Assembly (NCBI GenBank): GCA_012064385.1
Contig: QRDG01000063.1
Span: 524,385 to 588,384 of the forward strand
Reading direction: 5' to 3'
Length of the DNA stretch: 64,000 nt
Source: Puccinellia tenuiflora
Taxonomy: Eukaryota > Streptophyta > Magnoliopsida > Poales > Poaceae
Shown: positions 1-10,930 of the stretch, one piece after another
How the letters are laid out: the number at the start of each line of letters is the position of its first letter
Numbering within the stretch: the first letter of the stretch is position 1
Position numbers and translations under genes: made by a program
Notes under the pieces: model-generated
Seen by the model: the letters and a program-made list of their open reading frames with translations, nothing else
Database searches by the model: none
Told to the model about the DNA's origin: nothing

Positions 1-87
1 AGCACCTGATACTAATTAGGACCATCATGTTTTAATCAACTGTCTCATCTAACCTAACTGTGTCCTTAACGGCCGTTATATGGCTAT

Positions 88-200
88 TGTGGCCCTGAGC
101 TATTTCCAACCAAAACAGCGTCGCATGCGAGCTATTTCCAGGAAAAACGTCGCTTCAAATCCAATAGCAATGAAAAACGTCGCACAGGAGCTATTCACCC
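88..200. repeat. short degenerate direct repeats (GAGCTATTTCC / AAAACGTCGC)
   Basis: The pair of words GAGCTATT(TCC) and AAAA(C)GTCGC recurs about three times at roughly 30-40 bp spacing, just before the 101-bp array begins. No gene is seen in bases 1-200 and the origin of the repeat is unknown. Confidence 0.5.
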
Positions 201-585
201 GAAATTCTTGTACCCACTGTTTCTAGAATGCTAGGTGAGGGCACCATTAATTTGATGTTTATCTATGATCAAACATGGGATATGAGTTTGTGGGCTTGCT
301 TGAAATTCCTGTAGCCACTGTTTCTAGAATGCTAGGTGAGGGCACCATTAATTTGATGTTTATCTATGATCAAACATGGGATATGAGGTTGCGGGCTTGC
401 TTGAAATTCCCTGTAGCCACTGTTTCTAGAATGCTAGGTTAGGGCACCCTTAATTTGATGTTTATCTATGATCATACATGGGATATGAGTTTGTGGGCTT
501 GCTTGAAATTCCTGTAGCCACTGTTTCTAGAATGCTAGGTGAGGGCACCATTAATTTGATGTTTATCTATGACCAAGCATGGGAA
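201..585. repeat. 101-bp tandem array, about 3.8 copies
   Basis: The word CACTGTTTCTAGAATGCTAGG recurs starting at about 215, 316, 418 and 519, so the period is 101-102 bp. Each unit carries a GCACCATTAATTTGATGTTT core and ends in CTTGAAATTCCTGTAGC. Copies differ by a few bases only. The last copy breaks off near 580 and runs directly into sequence homologous to the 3' part of the downstream DUF1618 genes. A run of 61 codons inside the array is a by-product of the repeat, not a gene. Confidence 0.9.
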
Positions 586-589
586 GACC

Positions 590-1227
590 TACGGAAGCTT
601 GTAATCCTTGTCTATATGTATATATATATGGACATACATGAAGATTTTCATCAACCAGTATAAGCCACACAGAGGTTTGTGAGGTTAACATAGCAACTAG
701 TTTATATCCTGACAAAGGGAGCACCAAACACTTTTAATTCCATTGTTTGCTAGCTCGATATGAGTGGAACTGCATCCTGTAACTAGAAATCATATTTGTG
801 GGACTTCTACTTTGTGACCAATAATGTATTAACATAATTCTACTTCTATGACTGGGAACCCTGCCTGTAGACATATCGTCTATGTTAAATTGTTGTTGAA
901 CAAGGTGTTGACGTTAAAAACCTGGAATGTTGTGCAGGTGCACGGCAAAGGTTGCCCAGTCAAGGAGGGATCACATTGGCATGGGCATGAGAGGACACCA
1001 GATGGGCCTCAGCAATTGACGCGGCTCAAGGCCAGGTAATGGCGTGGGAAGAGGAGGGCAAGTACAGGGAGATAGACCGTATAAGTCATGAGTGCACAAT
1101 GGCAGACAAAATTTCAGTGTTCTGTTGTTGTTTGGCTATTCGGTTTGGCATTTTCCTAAACTTTGTTTATTCTGCATCTGCTTCAGGAAGTCCCGGCCGG
1201 TGGTTGACCAGGGACAATCATATCTGA
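590..1227 (+). pseudogene. 3' remnant of a DUF1618 gene (copy A)
   Basis: This stretch matches the last intron and second exon of the two DUF1618 copies further right. The intron end TTGTGCAG lies at about 930-937 and the exon starts at 938 (GTGCACGGCAAAGG), matching 10014 in copy B and 14560 in copy C. The exon still begins with codons for an Arg/Gln/Gly-rich tail. A small deletion after GGAGGGAT (ATCAC where copy B has ATGCAC) shifts the frame and gives an early stop. The large first exon, about 1.4 kb in the other copies, is absent; the 101-bp array stands where the 5' part should be. It is therefore a dead fragment of the cluster. Confidence 0.75.
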
Positions 1228-1660
1228 ACTGTGAGTTATCTGGATTGTCCATTTAAATGCAATATGATTCTGAAGTCGAAGGTAGCACAGTATATTCCTT
1301 ACGCAGAACATGGAGTTAGTAGCCCTGAATCAGCTTGTATGTTTGGGAAGACGATATCCTGAGTTTGTTTGAGCTGATGTCTATTACCGATGTTGTATCT
1401 GTGTTGTGAAATTGTGATCTCTACATCCTAAACATTGTTTTGACCACCTAATGGTTTTATGCTGTTAAACATCTCATCGAGACACTGTATTTCGTTACTG
1501 AAGCTCGGAGTTTGTTTGGCCAATGTTCTTGATCTCGGCTTTAGAATTGCAGTATCTTCAACCTGAATTGGTGAAGCCGTTTACTTGGCAGGAGTTGCTG
1601 CATTTCCTTGCTTGTAAAAGAGTGGTGGTTATACAATATTTATTTGTAACATGCAGCCAA
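1228..1660. other. 3' flank of DUF1618 copy A
   Basis: This matches the 3' flank of copy C at about 15300-15720, for example CGGAGTTTGTTTGGC and GGCTTTAGAATT. The duplication that made the cluster thus included at least 0.5 kb of downstream DNA. No gene is seen. Confidence 0.6.
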
Positions 1661-2290
1661 ACTGAATGAATCGACAGTTTCTGCAGTTGGACACTTGTCA
1701 CGTTTCTGTCGCTCACGTTCTAGACTTGTTCCCTGCGCGTCGACGGAGCCCGGCCTGTGCGGCAGTGGCGGTGCTCATTCGTCTTGGCCCGCACGGCGGT
1801 AGTGCTCCCTTCTCCCCGAAGCAGCAGCAGCAGCAGCAGCAACAATGCTTCTTCACTGCTGCTACTCGACGAGTCCACGGCCCGTGCTCTTGCACGACTC
1901 CAGCATGCTGGTATTCTTCTCATTTCTTTTTATTGTTGAGAAATCGATGTGTGCCTTGTGGTACATGTATGGATGTGTGGCTGCTATAGATTTGATCTAT
2001 AGACGTGTTGCTACTAGCTTTTATTTCGAATGAATTTATGTTCTGACTTGCTGGTAATAGGAGTACATCTTTTTTGGATGTAGAGTTTTTTTTTAGGGGA
2101 CTTTTTTGGATGTAGATGAAATCAGACAGAATGGTCGCGTTCCTGATTTTTGGGCCTCGGGCTCTCAGGCGTTGTGTGGAGCCGGGCTCAGCTTCAAAAG
2201 TTTAGGGTAACTAGCCAAGCTCGATCTTGTCTTTTGGAGGTTGGGCTTTCTATAGGCTGACCCGAAACACGATGTGGCCCGATGTATGCC
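1661..2290. other. no gene recognised; contains a (CAG)n tract
   Basis: A CAG repeat of about eight units at 1821-1845 makes a glutamine run in one frame and serine or alanine runs in the others. None of the frames resembles a known protein and there is no splice or homology support, so I call no gene here. Confidence 0.5.
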
Positions 2291-2295
2291 CAAGT

Positions 2296-3450
2296 GTACC
2301 GGGAGGGGTCGCTGCGGGTCGCCCTAGCCAATTCCCATTTGCCGCCTTTAGCCGCAAAATTAACTCCTGCCGCGCACCCCTCGCGCGGAATGGTCCGGCT
2401 TGGTTTGGCCCAGTTCGCGTTTTTGTTTTCTCTGTTTCTTTTTTCCTTTCCGTTCCTTTTCTTTTTTTTTCTTTTCTTTTCTGTTTTTGTTTTCATTTTC
2501 GTTTTTCTTTTTTGTTTCTTTTATTTTTCTATTTTGTTCTTTCATTTTAGTTTTTTGTTTCCTTTTTCATTTTATTTTATTTTCTGTTATTTTGTTTCTT
2601 TTATTTCTTTGGTATCATTTTTTCCATTTCTTTTATTTTTGTTTTTTATTATTATTTTATTTTTTTAATTGTATATGATTTTGAAAATATATATTTTAAA
2701 AAATGTTCAGATTTAAAAATGTTCAAATTTAAAATTGTTCAGATTTGAAAATGTTAAAATTAAAAAAAATCAGATTTGATATTGTTCAAATTCAAAAACG
2801 TTTAGATTAAAAAAATGACCGAATCCGAAAATTATTTAATTTTCAAAACTTTAGTAAATTGTATATAATTTTGAAAATATTCATTTTTAATAAATGTTCA
2901 GACTTAAAAAAAGTTCAAATTCAAAAACGGTTCACATTAAGAATGTTCAAACCCTAAAAATTCTTTAAATTGAAAAGAAATTTAAAAAATGTATATGATT
3001 TTAAGAATGTTTGGATTTTAAAAATGTTCAAATTCGAGAAATGTTTAGATTTCAAAATGTTCAAATTCGAAAACTGTTTAGATTAAAAATTGTTCATATC
3101 TGAAAATTATTTAAATTAAAAAGTGATTTTGAAAATATTTAAATTATAAAATATTTAAAAATGTTTATTCTTGAAAATGTTCAATTTTAAAAAATATTCA
3201 TATATTTTTAAAATGTTCAAATTTTAGAAACAGAAAAAAGAAACAACAAAGAAAAAAGAAAAACTCTACCTACTACTGGGCCGCGAAAATGCTGCCCATT
3301 TAGTGCCGCTGTAGGACGAACGAATGCTACTGCGGAGATGGGCCCGACCCACGAAACCTAATAAGGAAGGCCGGGTGCGCGGCGCGAAAGTATTTTGCCG
3401 TTAAAGGCGGCAAAAAGCAGGACCCGTCGCCCTATGCCTCGCTTGAAGTG
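2296..3450. mobile_element. long fold-back (TIR) DNA element, Mutator-like MITE candidate
   Basis: Two GC-rich flanks are inverted copies of each other. The left flank at about 2305-2400 (GTCGCCCTAG, TTGCCGCCTTTAGCCGC, CCGCGCACCC) pairs with the reverse complement of about 3370-3440 (GGGCGACGGG, TTTTGCCGCCTTTAACGGC, CCGCGCACCC). The fold continues inward: a T-rich tract at 2416-2670 faces an A-rich tract at 3225-3265. The interior is an AT-rich degenerate repeat of the type AAAATGTTCAAATTC. There is no transposase frame, so it is non-autonomous. The exact ends and TSD are not resolved. Confidence 0.55.
2680..3235. repeat. AT-rich degenerate tandem repeat (AATGTTCAAATT type)
   Basis: Some twenty near-copies of a 20-30 bp word of the form AAAAATGTTCAAATTC or AAATGTTCAGATTTG fill this stretch. 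It lies inside the fold-back element. Confidence 0.7.
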
Positions 3451-3724
3451 AATAGTATGGTCGACTCGCCTGCACATTTTTGTTTCAGCTGAAGGCCCAT
3501 TTAATCGCCCTATGTCGTTCACACCTTATGTTTCAACGGGCGCAAAGTCGCCAGGTCGGTAATCGTAAGAACTTTAAAATTAGGGAAAATCTAATCATAG
3601 GACGCACTACGGTTGGCAAATCTTCAGATGCAATGTGGATCGTAGATAACCGAATATATGGTTGAGATCTATGCACACCAATTCAATAAAGATTGCTCAC
3701 GTTTGTGTGTTTGGAAAAGTCAAA

Positions 3725-4225
3725 ATTGATGATGTCATCCCGCATTAAATGCTAAATTCGAAAATTTAAAAAGTTTTGTAGCTCAAACCGTTTATCCGAT
3801 TTATGATCTGTTTTCTCCGTTAGACTCCTCACGTCGAGATCTTCAAAACTAGATCCCCTGTCGATATGTTTCGACGAAATTTTTTTCGGGACCAAAAGTT
3901 ACCAACCCCATAACATGTAAGTTATCCGGCTTTAACACATAATTTACCAACCCGAAAAAAGTTTGTGTAGAGGCTATTTAGCATGCATGCAGAAAAAGAT
4001 AAAACTGATGACATCATCTGCATTAAATGTAAAATTCGAAATTTCAAAAACTTTCATAGCTCAAACCGTTTATCCGATTTACGATTTGTTTTCACCGTTG
4101 GGCTCGTCGCGTCGAGATCTTCGAAACTAGATCCCATGTTGCTATGTTCTGATAAATTTTTTCTGAACCCGAAAGTTACCAACCCCATAAAAAGTAAGTT
4201 ACCAACCCCATAACATGTAAGTTAC
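3725..4225. repeat. pair of direct repeats, about 200 bp each, 280 bp apart
   Basis: The segment around 3733-3935 recurs at about 4008-4220. Shared words include GATGTCATC/GATGACATC, GCATTAAATG, GCTCAAACCGTTTATCCGAT, GTCGAGATCTTC, ACTAGATCCC and TTACCAACCCCATAACATGT. Bases 3451-3724 show nothing else recognisable. Confidence 0.75.
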
Positions 4226-4440
4226 CCACCCTGTAGTTATAGAGTTACCACCCAGTACTAAAAATGTTACCTACTGTAGACTAATGGACTTTTCATCCTA
4301 GACTGATGGAGTTACCACCCGGTATTGAAGGAGTTATCACTCAGTAGTGATGGAGTTATCCACCTAGACTGAAGAAGTTATCCACCCAATAGTGATGGAG
4401 TTACCCATCCTAAACTTATAGGGTTACCCAACAGATAGTA
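4226..4440. repeat. GAGTTATC/ACCCAGTA minisatellite
   Basis: About seven degenerate units of roughly 28-30 bp follow the direct repeats, each with GAGTTA(C/T)C(A/C)ACC and a TAGACTGATGG or AGTAGTGATGG word. Confidence 0.7.
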
Positions 4441-5584
4441 GACATCAGACACCGCTGGTGGAATGCTGCCTGACGGAGAAAGTCGTATTGGTTCTCAATT
4501 CTGGCGAGATCCCGTTGAATGTTGTTGAGGACGCACATGGGAGAGGCACAGGTTACTTAATCAGAGTTTGCGGCGAGCCTAGTGCACTCTGAAAGTGCAT
4601 GGTTGACCCCATGCATAGTTTTGGTAATTAATGACAATCTCTATGGACTAATATTTGCATTGAGCTATATTTGTAGGTGTCCATTAGCTTGCTTGTCTCC
4701 ATTTGTTGGAGTCAAGGTCTTGCTTGTTCTCCATGTGTTGGAGTCGAGGTGAAGAAGATCATTTGTTGATCAAGGACAAGGTGTTCGTCATCAAGATAAA
4801 GGCCAAGTGAAGATATGCTGAAGTGGTGCTTCTCCATCTTGGTGTATGGGGGAGCCACATGTGAATCTTCACCAAGCGAAGCGCAATCAAGAAGATGGTC
4901 GTCTTGAGGAGATGAAGATCGTCTCCATCGACCTCAAGTGGATTAATGCGCAAGATAAAGGTATGATCTTGATAGGGTTTCCTTTTTACCGGTCTCATGA
5001 TGCTTAGTGAGAGACCGGATTATAGGATAGATAACCGCACTATCAAGAGGGGCTCTCGATCGAGTAACTTGATCGTATCGTTCGTAGAGAGCTCAACCCT
5101 TGCATCCTTGCATCCTTGAAATCATCTTCATTAGTTCTTATTTGACTCTTATCGTGGTGTGTGGTCTTGGTGCTTGTCGTGCGTGTTATAACAAGGCTAA
5201 GATCACCAAAAACGGTTTGCATATGCGTCTTCATTTTGCATCTTCGGTATTGGAGATTTTGCCGTTTCATCCTTTTGGAAGGTTTCACCTTTCCAACCCT
5301 TTGCAAAATCTCCTTTGCTAGTTTGCCTTTTTCAAAGGTTGCTTTTGTCGTCCTTCCAACAAAATTGGTTTTGCTTCATTCGGACTTCAATTGCAACAGA
5401 AAACAGTTTTTCGGTTTGCGAAAAAGAGCTTTAAACTTTCCCCATTTGGTTTTACAATATATTGTTGGACTATGATGTTTCTCTGCATAATCTTGTTGTG
5501 CTCATTGTGATGATTCCAACGAGTCCAAGATTATCGAAAACAGAGTTCATTTGCAAAAGTTATGGGGTTCTGATTTTTCTGTTG

Positions 5585-6040
5585 GATCTACCCCAGAGAT
5601 GTCGCGGAGTCTCCAGTCCCACCAGAGTCTCCGGCCCAAATGACCGGAGTCTCCGGCCTCTCTTGTTTTCGCTGCCGAACGTTTTTGTGTGGTGCGTCTC
5701 TAGACTCGGTCCGGAGGTACCTCAGAGATGGGGCGGAGTCTCCGGCCCCACCGGAGTCTCCGGCCCAAATGACCCGGAATCTCCGGTCCTTCGTTTTTAG
5801 CTGGTAAGTGGCTTTCTTGTGGTGCGTTCTTGTTGCCAGTCCGGAGGTTCACCGGAGATGGTCCGGAGTCTCCGGCCAGAGGACCCGGAATCTTCGGTCT
5901 CAAGGTGTTTTCCTGCGTTTTACCCAAGTTTGGTGAGCCTCTGGTGCCAGACCGGAAGCTGTTCGGAGGCAGGCCAGAATCTCCGGCCCAGGCCGGAGTC
6001 TTCGGTGTACTTAGGCCGGAGTCACCGGTCTGAGTGGCCT
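5585..6040. repeat. CCGGAGTCTCCGGCC minisatellite inside the solo LTR
   Basis: More than ten variants of CCGGAGTCTCCGGCC or CCGGAATCTCCGGTC occur here. The unit is nearly palindromic and GC-rich, unlike the rest of the LTR. It lies just upstream of the TATA box at 6066, in the U3-like part. Confidence 0.8.
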
Positions 6041-6065
6041 CCAACGGCTAGTTTTTCAGGGGACC

Positions 6066-6072
6066 TATAAAA
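6066..6072 (+). promoter_or_regulatory. TATA box of the solo LTR
   Basis: TATAAAA is followed by GC-rich and C/T-rich sequence, as expected for an LTR promoter. It gives the LTR a plus-strand orientation. Activity is inferred only. Confidence 0.5.
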
Positions 6073-7325
6073 GGCCCCCTTCTTCCCCATTTGCCCTAAG
6101 GTTTTTGGCTGCACGAATTTCACTCTCTCTCCCTCCATTGTTGACTTTGGAAAACCTTGCCCTCTCCAAATCCCTCCAATGATTCTTGCCCAAACTTAGG
6201 GTTTCAAGAGAGGAGATCTAGATCTACCATTCCACCAATCAAAATCTCCTCTAAGTGAGGGGAACCTAGTGGATCTAGATTTTGGGGTTGCTTTGTGTTC
6301 ATCACCTTTGTTCTTCCTCTCTTATTCCTCCCAAAGCATTTGTTGCTTGGTTGGAATTTGAGAGTGAAGGACTTGACCACTTTGTGTGTTCTTGCCTCTT
6401 GCATTAGTTGCATCGGGTTGCTCCCTTCACGGTGATACGTGAAGTTGAAGGTTGAGAAGCTTGTTACTCTTGGGTGCATTGTGTTCCCAAGAGCTTTGTG
6501 CCTCTTGGGTGCATTGTGTACCATAGACGGTTTGGAGGTGCCGCAAAGACTTCGAGTTGTGAAGCTTCGGCACGAGTTTGGGAGCCCCCAATTGAGTTGT
6601 GGGTGTGTGCCCCAAGAACAGTGTAAAAGGGCTCCGGAATCCGCCTCGAAGGATTCCGATAGTGGAAGTTGAACCAAACCCTTGGGTGCGGTTCATCGGA
6701 GAATAGGGTGAGGCTTTTGTGGCATCTTGAGTAGGCCTCTTGTGGCGAGCTCACACCCCTCCAACGAGACGTACTCCCTTAACAAGGAGGAATTCGGGAA
6801 TACATTCTCGTCGTGACTCGGTTCTTTCTATACCCGAGCTTTTACTTATGCACTTTACATTGTGATAGCCTTCGTGCTTGAAGTTCATATCTTGCTATCA
6901 ACTTGTTGCTTGCTTTGCTTCGCATAAGTTGTTGGTGCACATAGGTGAGCCTAGTAATTAGGTTGTTGGCTTGTTAATTTAAACACATAGTTTTATTCCG
7001 TAATTATTAAGCCTTTTTAGAAAAAGTTTTAATCGCCTATTCACCCCCCCTCTAGGTGACATCCGGGACATCGTTTGTTCTTTCACACTCCATGGAAGAA
7101 AGCTGAAGACAGTGTGTGTAAGTGGTGAGGCTGTTCAAGGGGAAAGGGTACAATTGCAAGCAACGCATATTGTCCCTGGCTTCATGTTTGATCCTGACGT
7201 TCCGCCAAACCCATCAAGACTCTGATCGATGATGCCCAACAGACACGAATCTTTTCCAGGGGCCGCACCGGCAAACTCCGGAGCCCTGTTTGAAAACCTA
7301 AAATGGGCCCCACCTAGCTAGAAAT

Positions 7326-7428
7326 ATATACTCTCTCTGATCCATAAAAAGCATCGGCATGTGTACGTATAATTTGTTCTCATTATGCTGTTCTCTAGCG
7401 ATATTTTTTACGGATAGGAGGGAGTACT
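7326..7428. mobile_element. Stowaway-like MITE, about 100 bp
   Basis: CTCTCTCTGATCCATAAAAA near 7330 is the imperfect inverse of TTTTTACGGATAGGAGGGAG near 7408-7427, and TA flanks each end. Size and terminal sequence fit Stowaway elements of Triticeae. Confidence 0.7.
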
Positions 7429-8233
7429 ATTTTTAGCGGTGTAGTAAAAAAAATTCAACACTCAAATAGTCAATTTTTCTCTTTTACAAACAGGTAAACA
7501 TACCCATGGGCTTGGGCCTGTTGAGAAATTACTCTCGACACTTATAGATTCGAAAAATGTGGTAAAACCGTTTTAAAATCCGTTTTATGACGAAACATAT
7601 AGTTTTAGAAAGATCGAAGTAGCGGTCCTACCGGGAAAACCAAGGGTTTCGATACATTTGAATGTTTCATTATTAAAAGCTAGGAAAATACTTGCAAAAT
7701 CTCAAAAGACTTATAGCATGTAAAACTTATCAAATTGATCTCAAAATTATATTAAAAATCACAGGTGATAAATTATTTAATTTCAGTATGAGAAGTCGTG
7801 ACAACTCACCGCAGTTTTTTCCGACATGTTTAAGACTTGGAAATATAAATTTGTTTCAAGAGTAGGTATAGCTTATTTTATACATGCAAAACAGCTTCAC
7901 TGATAGCTTGTGTGAGTTTTATTCAATACTAATTACATAATAGAATATTTGCATCATGGCCATCAATCGGAATAGTATAAATCCGAGAAAATAGAGAAAA
8001 ATTGCTTCGCTTAAGACTTGGATACAGAAATTTGTCCCAAGAGAAGAGACCCGGTCGCGTCAATTCTCGTTCTCATCCAATTCTCGTTCCCCGCTAGGGT
8101 TTGTCTCTCCCGATTCCGCCGCCACCCACAATCCCCTCCGAGTCGATCCGATCAATCCTTCAGTCGACGGCAGTCCGCACCTCCTTTCCGTCGATCTGAT
8201 TCTCTGTTCCGTTCCCTCTCCAGTTCGAATTCC
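7429..8233. other. AT-rich spacer and 5' flank of DUF1618 copy B
   Basis: No gene or clear repeat is seen in 7429-8080. From about 8130 the sequence (CCTTCAGTCGACG, TCCAGTTCGA) matches the leader of copy C at about 12820-12890, so the duplicated unit begins upstream of the start codon. Confidence 0.5.
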
Positions 8234-8290
8234 ATGGACCCAAATCTCTTTGAAAAATTGGGCACGATCTGCTCCGGCGGAGAAATTTCC

Positions 8291-10198
8291 ATGGACTTCC
8301 TCTTAGAAGAAGGTGACGCGATCAGCTCGGCGGAGAGAGCGGCGACGACGCCGCCCCTCTTAAGAGGTGTTGGATGCGTCCGCCCAACCACCCCAGCGCG
8401 ACGACTCGGTCTCCCCTCGTCCTGAGACGGTCCTCCTCGACAACGTGGCCTACATCGCGACAAAACAAACGCCACCACCGCCTACGGAATAAGGAGCGAT
8501 GACAAGAGCAAGATTCAGGTGACCTTCTGGATCGCTCAGCCACCGCGCGTCTCCTACTTCACGGTCCACTGCCCCCGCCCTCGAACCCGACGCGTTCACC
8601 CCAAATGCCCCGGGTCGTCGCCACGGAGGACGACCTCGCGCTCATCCGCATCCCTGTCTTCCCTGAGCACAACCTCGGAGATACGACTGCATCAACGAAT
8701 TTCTTCATCTACTGTGCCGGCACCGGCAACAGGAGCCATATCTTCGCCGGCTCCCCAACCCCAGTTCCTGGTATTACGCCGACAAAGAAGTTGGTATCCT
8801 GAAACACCCCCCGACGACGAGAGGTTCTTCCTCGTTGTGCTCCACCGGAATCCCTTCACAACCCCTGAGACGCGCTACATCCACATGTTCGACTCCAAGA
8901 CATGGAAATGGGACACCAAGCCAGTCAGTCCACCAGACGGCTACACTTACTACATTACAGACAAGGTCTGCACGATCGGAGGAAGACATGGCTCCATGGC
9001 TTGGGTCGACCTCTGGCATGGTATCTTCATCTACGATGTTCTCCTCGGCGGCGACACGATCAGCTACAAACCATTGCCGTTGTGGGGGCACCCTACACTG
9101 ACAGGCATTGGTCGCACCGTTCGGGACATCGTCGTCGTCAATGGCTTCATCAGGTACTTCTGTATGCACAGCCCAGGCGTCGACACCACCAACGTCAGTG
9201 GAGATTGCACGCTTATTCGTGGAGGATGAATTATCCTTCGCAGCAGACGTGGCAGCTTGACTCTCACTTCAAAGCTTCTGAGATCAGGATGAAGGGTGAA
9301 CTTGTGCTGCGGGGCTTGGTTATGCCGCCATTGATGCTCCGTGCAGGTAGTCCTGCTCTTAGCCTGCACGATCCTGATGTGGTTTACATCCTGACGAAGC
9401 CTATGGACTCTGATGACGGGGCCTTGGTGCATGCTGTCGACATGAGCACTAAGACTGTACAAGGCATTGCTGAGTTCAATGCGCAAAGGAGCATTGGTTT
9501 CATGTTCACATACATTCAAAGTGGTATCTTCAAACCCAAGGGTATCGAATTCGAGGTAGAAGAAGATAACCATGAGAATGAAGACGGTTCATGGACTGTT
9601 GTTCATACAGAAAAAGAATGGTGCTCCAGCAGGTAATTATGTTAAACCAGTGCATGCATCAATGCATGCCTACCTGTCTGTTTGTATACTGTATGTATAT
9701 GGATATACATGAATATTTTCATCAACCAAGATAGGCAGCAAAAGAGGTTTGTGGCTTGAAAAGAGCAACTATAGTTTGAATCCTGACAATGGGAGCACCA
9801 ATCGCTTTTCCTTCCATTGTTTGGTAGCTCGATTGAGCAGAACTGAATACCTGTAACTAGAAACCATATATTTGGGATTTCTTCGTGACCAATAATATTG
9901 TAGCATTGAACATACTTCTACTTTTACGACTAGGAACCCTGTCAACATATCGTCTATTTAAAAAATTATTTTTGCACAAGGTGTTTACGGTAAGAACCTG
10001 AAATGTTGTGCAGGTGCTCGGCGGCAGAGTTTGCCCAGTGAAGGAGGGATGCACATTGGCATGGGCCACAGAGGTCACCAGATGGGTCTCAACAATGGAT
10101 GCGGCTCTGGCACTTTGGGTGGACGACGCCGCGGGCGGTGGCCAAGGCCACATAATGGTGCGGGAAGAGGAGGTCACGTACAGGGAGATCGACGGTAG
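8291..10198 (+). pseudogene. DUF1618 pseudogene (copy B)
   Basis: This is a full-length relative of copy C with the same two-exon plan: exon 1 from ATG at 8291 to 9632, donor GTAATT, acceptor TTGTGCAG, and exon 2 at 10014-10198. It is broken by at least four frameshifts. They lie near 8366, near 8575, near 9205-9230 (GATTGCACGCTTATTCG where copy C has GATTGGGTTGCTCATG) and near 9610 (CATACAGAAAAAG for CATACAAGAAAAAG). The DUF1618 core GSMAWVDLWHGIFIYDVL is still readable around 8990-9050. Exon 2 is intact and would encode a Gly/Arg/His-rich tail ending at TAG 10196. An extra upstream ATG at 8234 sits in a 57-bp leader insertion. The gene cannot make the family protein. Confidence 0.88.
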
Positions 10199-10922
10199 AA
10201 GTCATGAGTGCAATGGCAGACAAAGTTTCAGTGTTTTGTTGTTGTTTTTTTGGCTTGGTTTGGCATTTACCTAAACTTCGTTTAGTCTTCATCTGCTTGA
10301 GTAAGCCCCGGTAGTTGAAGGAACAATCCCATCTGAGCCGTGAGTATCTAGTATAATCTGGCTGGGTGCAGTGTGGGAGTTTTGCTCAGTCTGTCCTGAT
10401 TCCTGAATCCAGTTGCAGAGCAAATGCAAATATGATTCTGAGTCAGAAGGTTGCACAGTATGTTCCTTGCAAATATGATTCTGAAAACGAGGCTGCTGGC
10501 AATCCGTCGCTGAAGGACGACAGCCATGGAGCTCACAAAGGAAGTGGATCGCTTCAAGATTTCCGTACATGCTCCTCCCGCGTCCAGCTCGACCCTCTCC
10601 TACTCCGTGATCCATATTTTTTTTTCCTGTTTCGTCCTTGATCTGAATCTTGTTTGATTCAGTTGGATGAATGGATGGATGTGGTACGGAACATGATAAC
10701 GAAGAAGTATTGGTTTTGTTCTGCAAATTAGAAGGGACTGGGCGACTAGAATTGGATGTAGCCAAGGGTGTTTTCTGCAATTACGTAGACAAGGCTGTAC
10801 AATCTCAAAGCATCCTGGGAGTTCTGTATGTATTACGGTCATGTCAAGTCAATGGTCTGTCGCCCTGCAACTGGTCTTGAATGGCTTGAGTGAATTGTTT
10901 GCTGAGCCTACGGAGTGACCTC
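10199..10922. other. 3' flank of copy B; no gene seen
   Basis: The first part parallels the 3' flanks of copies A and C (GTTGTTGTTTGGCTTGG type words). Beyond about 10480 I see no clear homology within the window and no convincing coding frame. Confidence 0.4.
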
Positions 10923-10930
10923 CTACCAGG

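Larger units (their letters stand above)
4590..7085. mobile_element. solo LTR, 2496 bp, TSD CACTC
   Basis: The element starts with TGAAAG and ends with CTTTCA, a perfect 6-bp inverted end. It is flanked by the 5-bp repeat CACTC at 4585-4589 and 7086-7090. There is no coding domain, primer-binding site or second LTR. It contains a GC-rich minisatellite and a TATA box (TATAAAA at 6066). It is a solo LTR left by recombination between the two LTRs of a full element. The family is not assigned; the CACCCCCCCTCTAGGTGACAT word near the right end is typical of several grass LTR families. Confidence 0.92.
4445..7203 (+). pseudogene. unidentified open frame split by a solo LTR
   Basis: If the solo LTR (4590-7085) and one copy of its TSD are removed, one frame stays open from about 4450 to the TGA at about 7201, roughly 94 codons. 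The protein is mixed in composition, for example VLNSGEIPLNVVEDAHGRG before the junction and KLKTVCVSGEAV after it, and ends in a Pro-rich stretch. I do not recognise the family. Length and composition suggest a captured or decayed coding exon rather than chance, since about 1 in 100 random frames of this length would stay open. No start codon or splice site is assured, so the ends are approximate. Confidence 0.35.

Noticed and set aside
1666..1989. Poly-glutamine protein from the CAG repeat
   Set aside because: All frames through the repeat are equally open, no domain is present, and no start or splice context supports a gene.
2227..2678. Phe-rich membrane-like proteins on the plus strand
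   Set aside because: They are translations of the T-rich arm of the fold-back element; composition is low-complexity.
5100..6677. Several frames of 70-157 codons
   Set aside because: They lie inside the solo LTR and partly in its minisatellite; no domains.
8519..9636. Two separate genes in DUF1618 copy B
   Set aside because: They are the two halves of one pseudogene displaced by frameshifts; alignment with copy C shows this.
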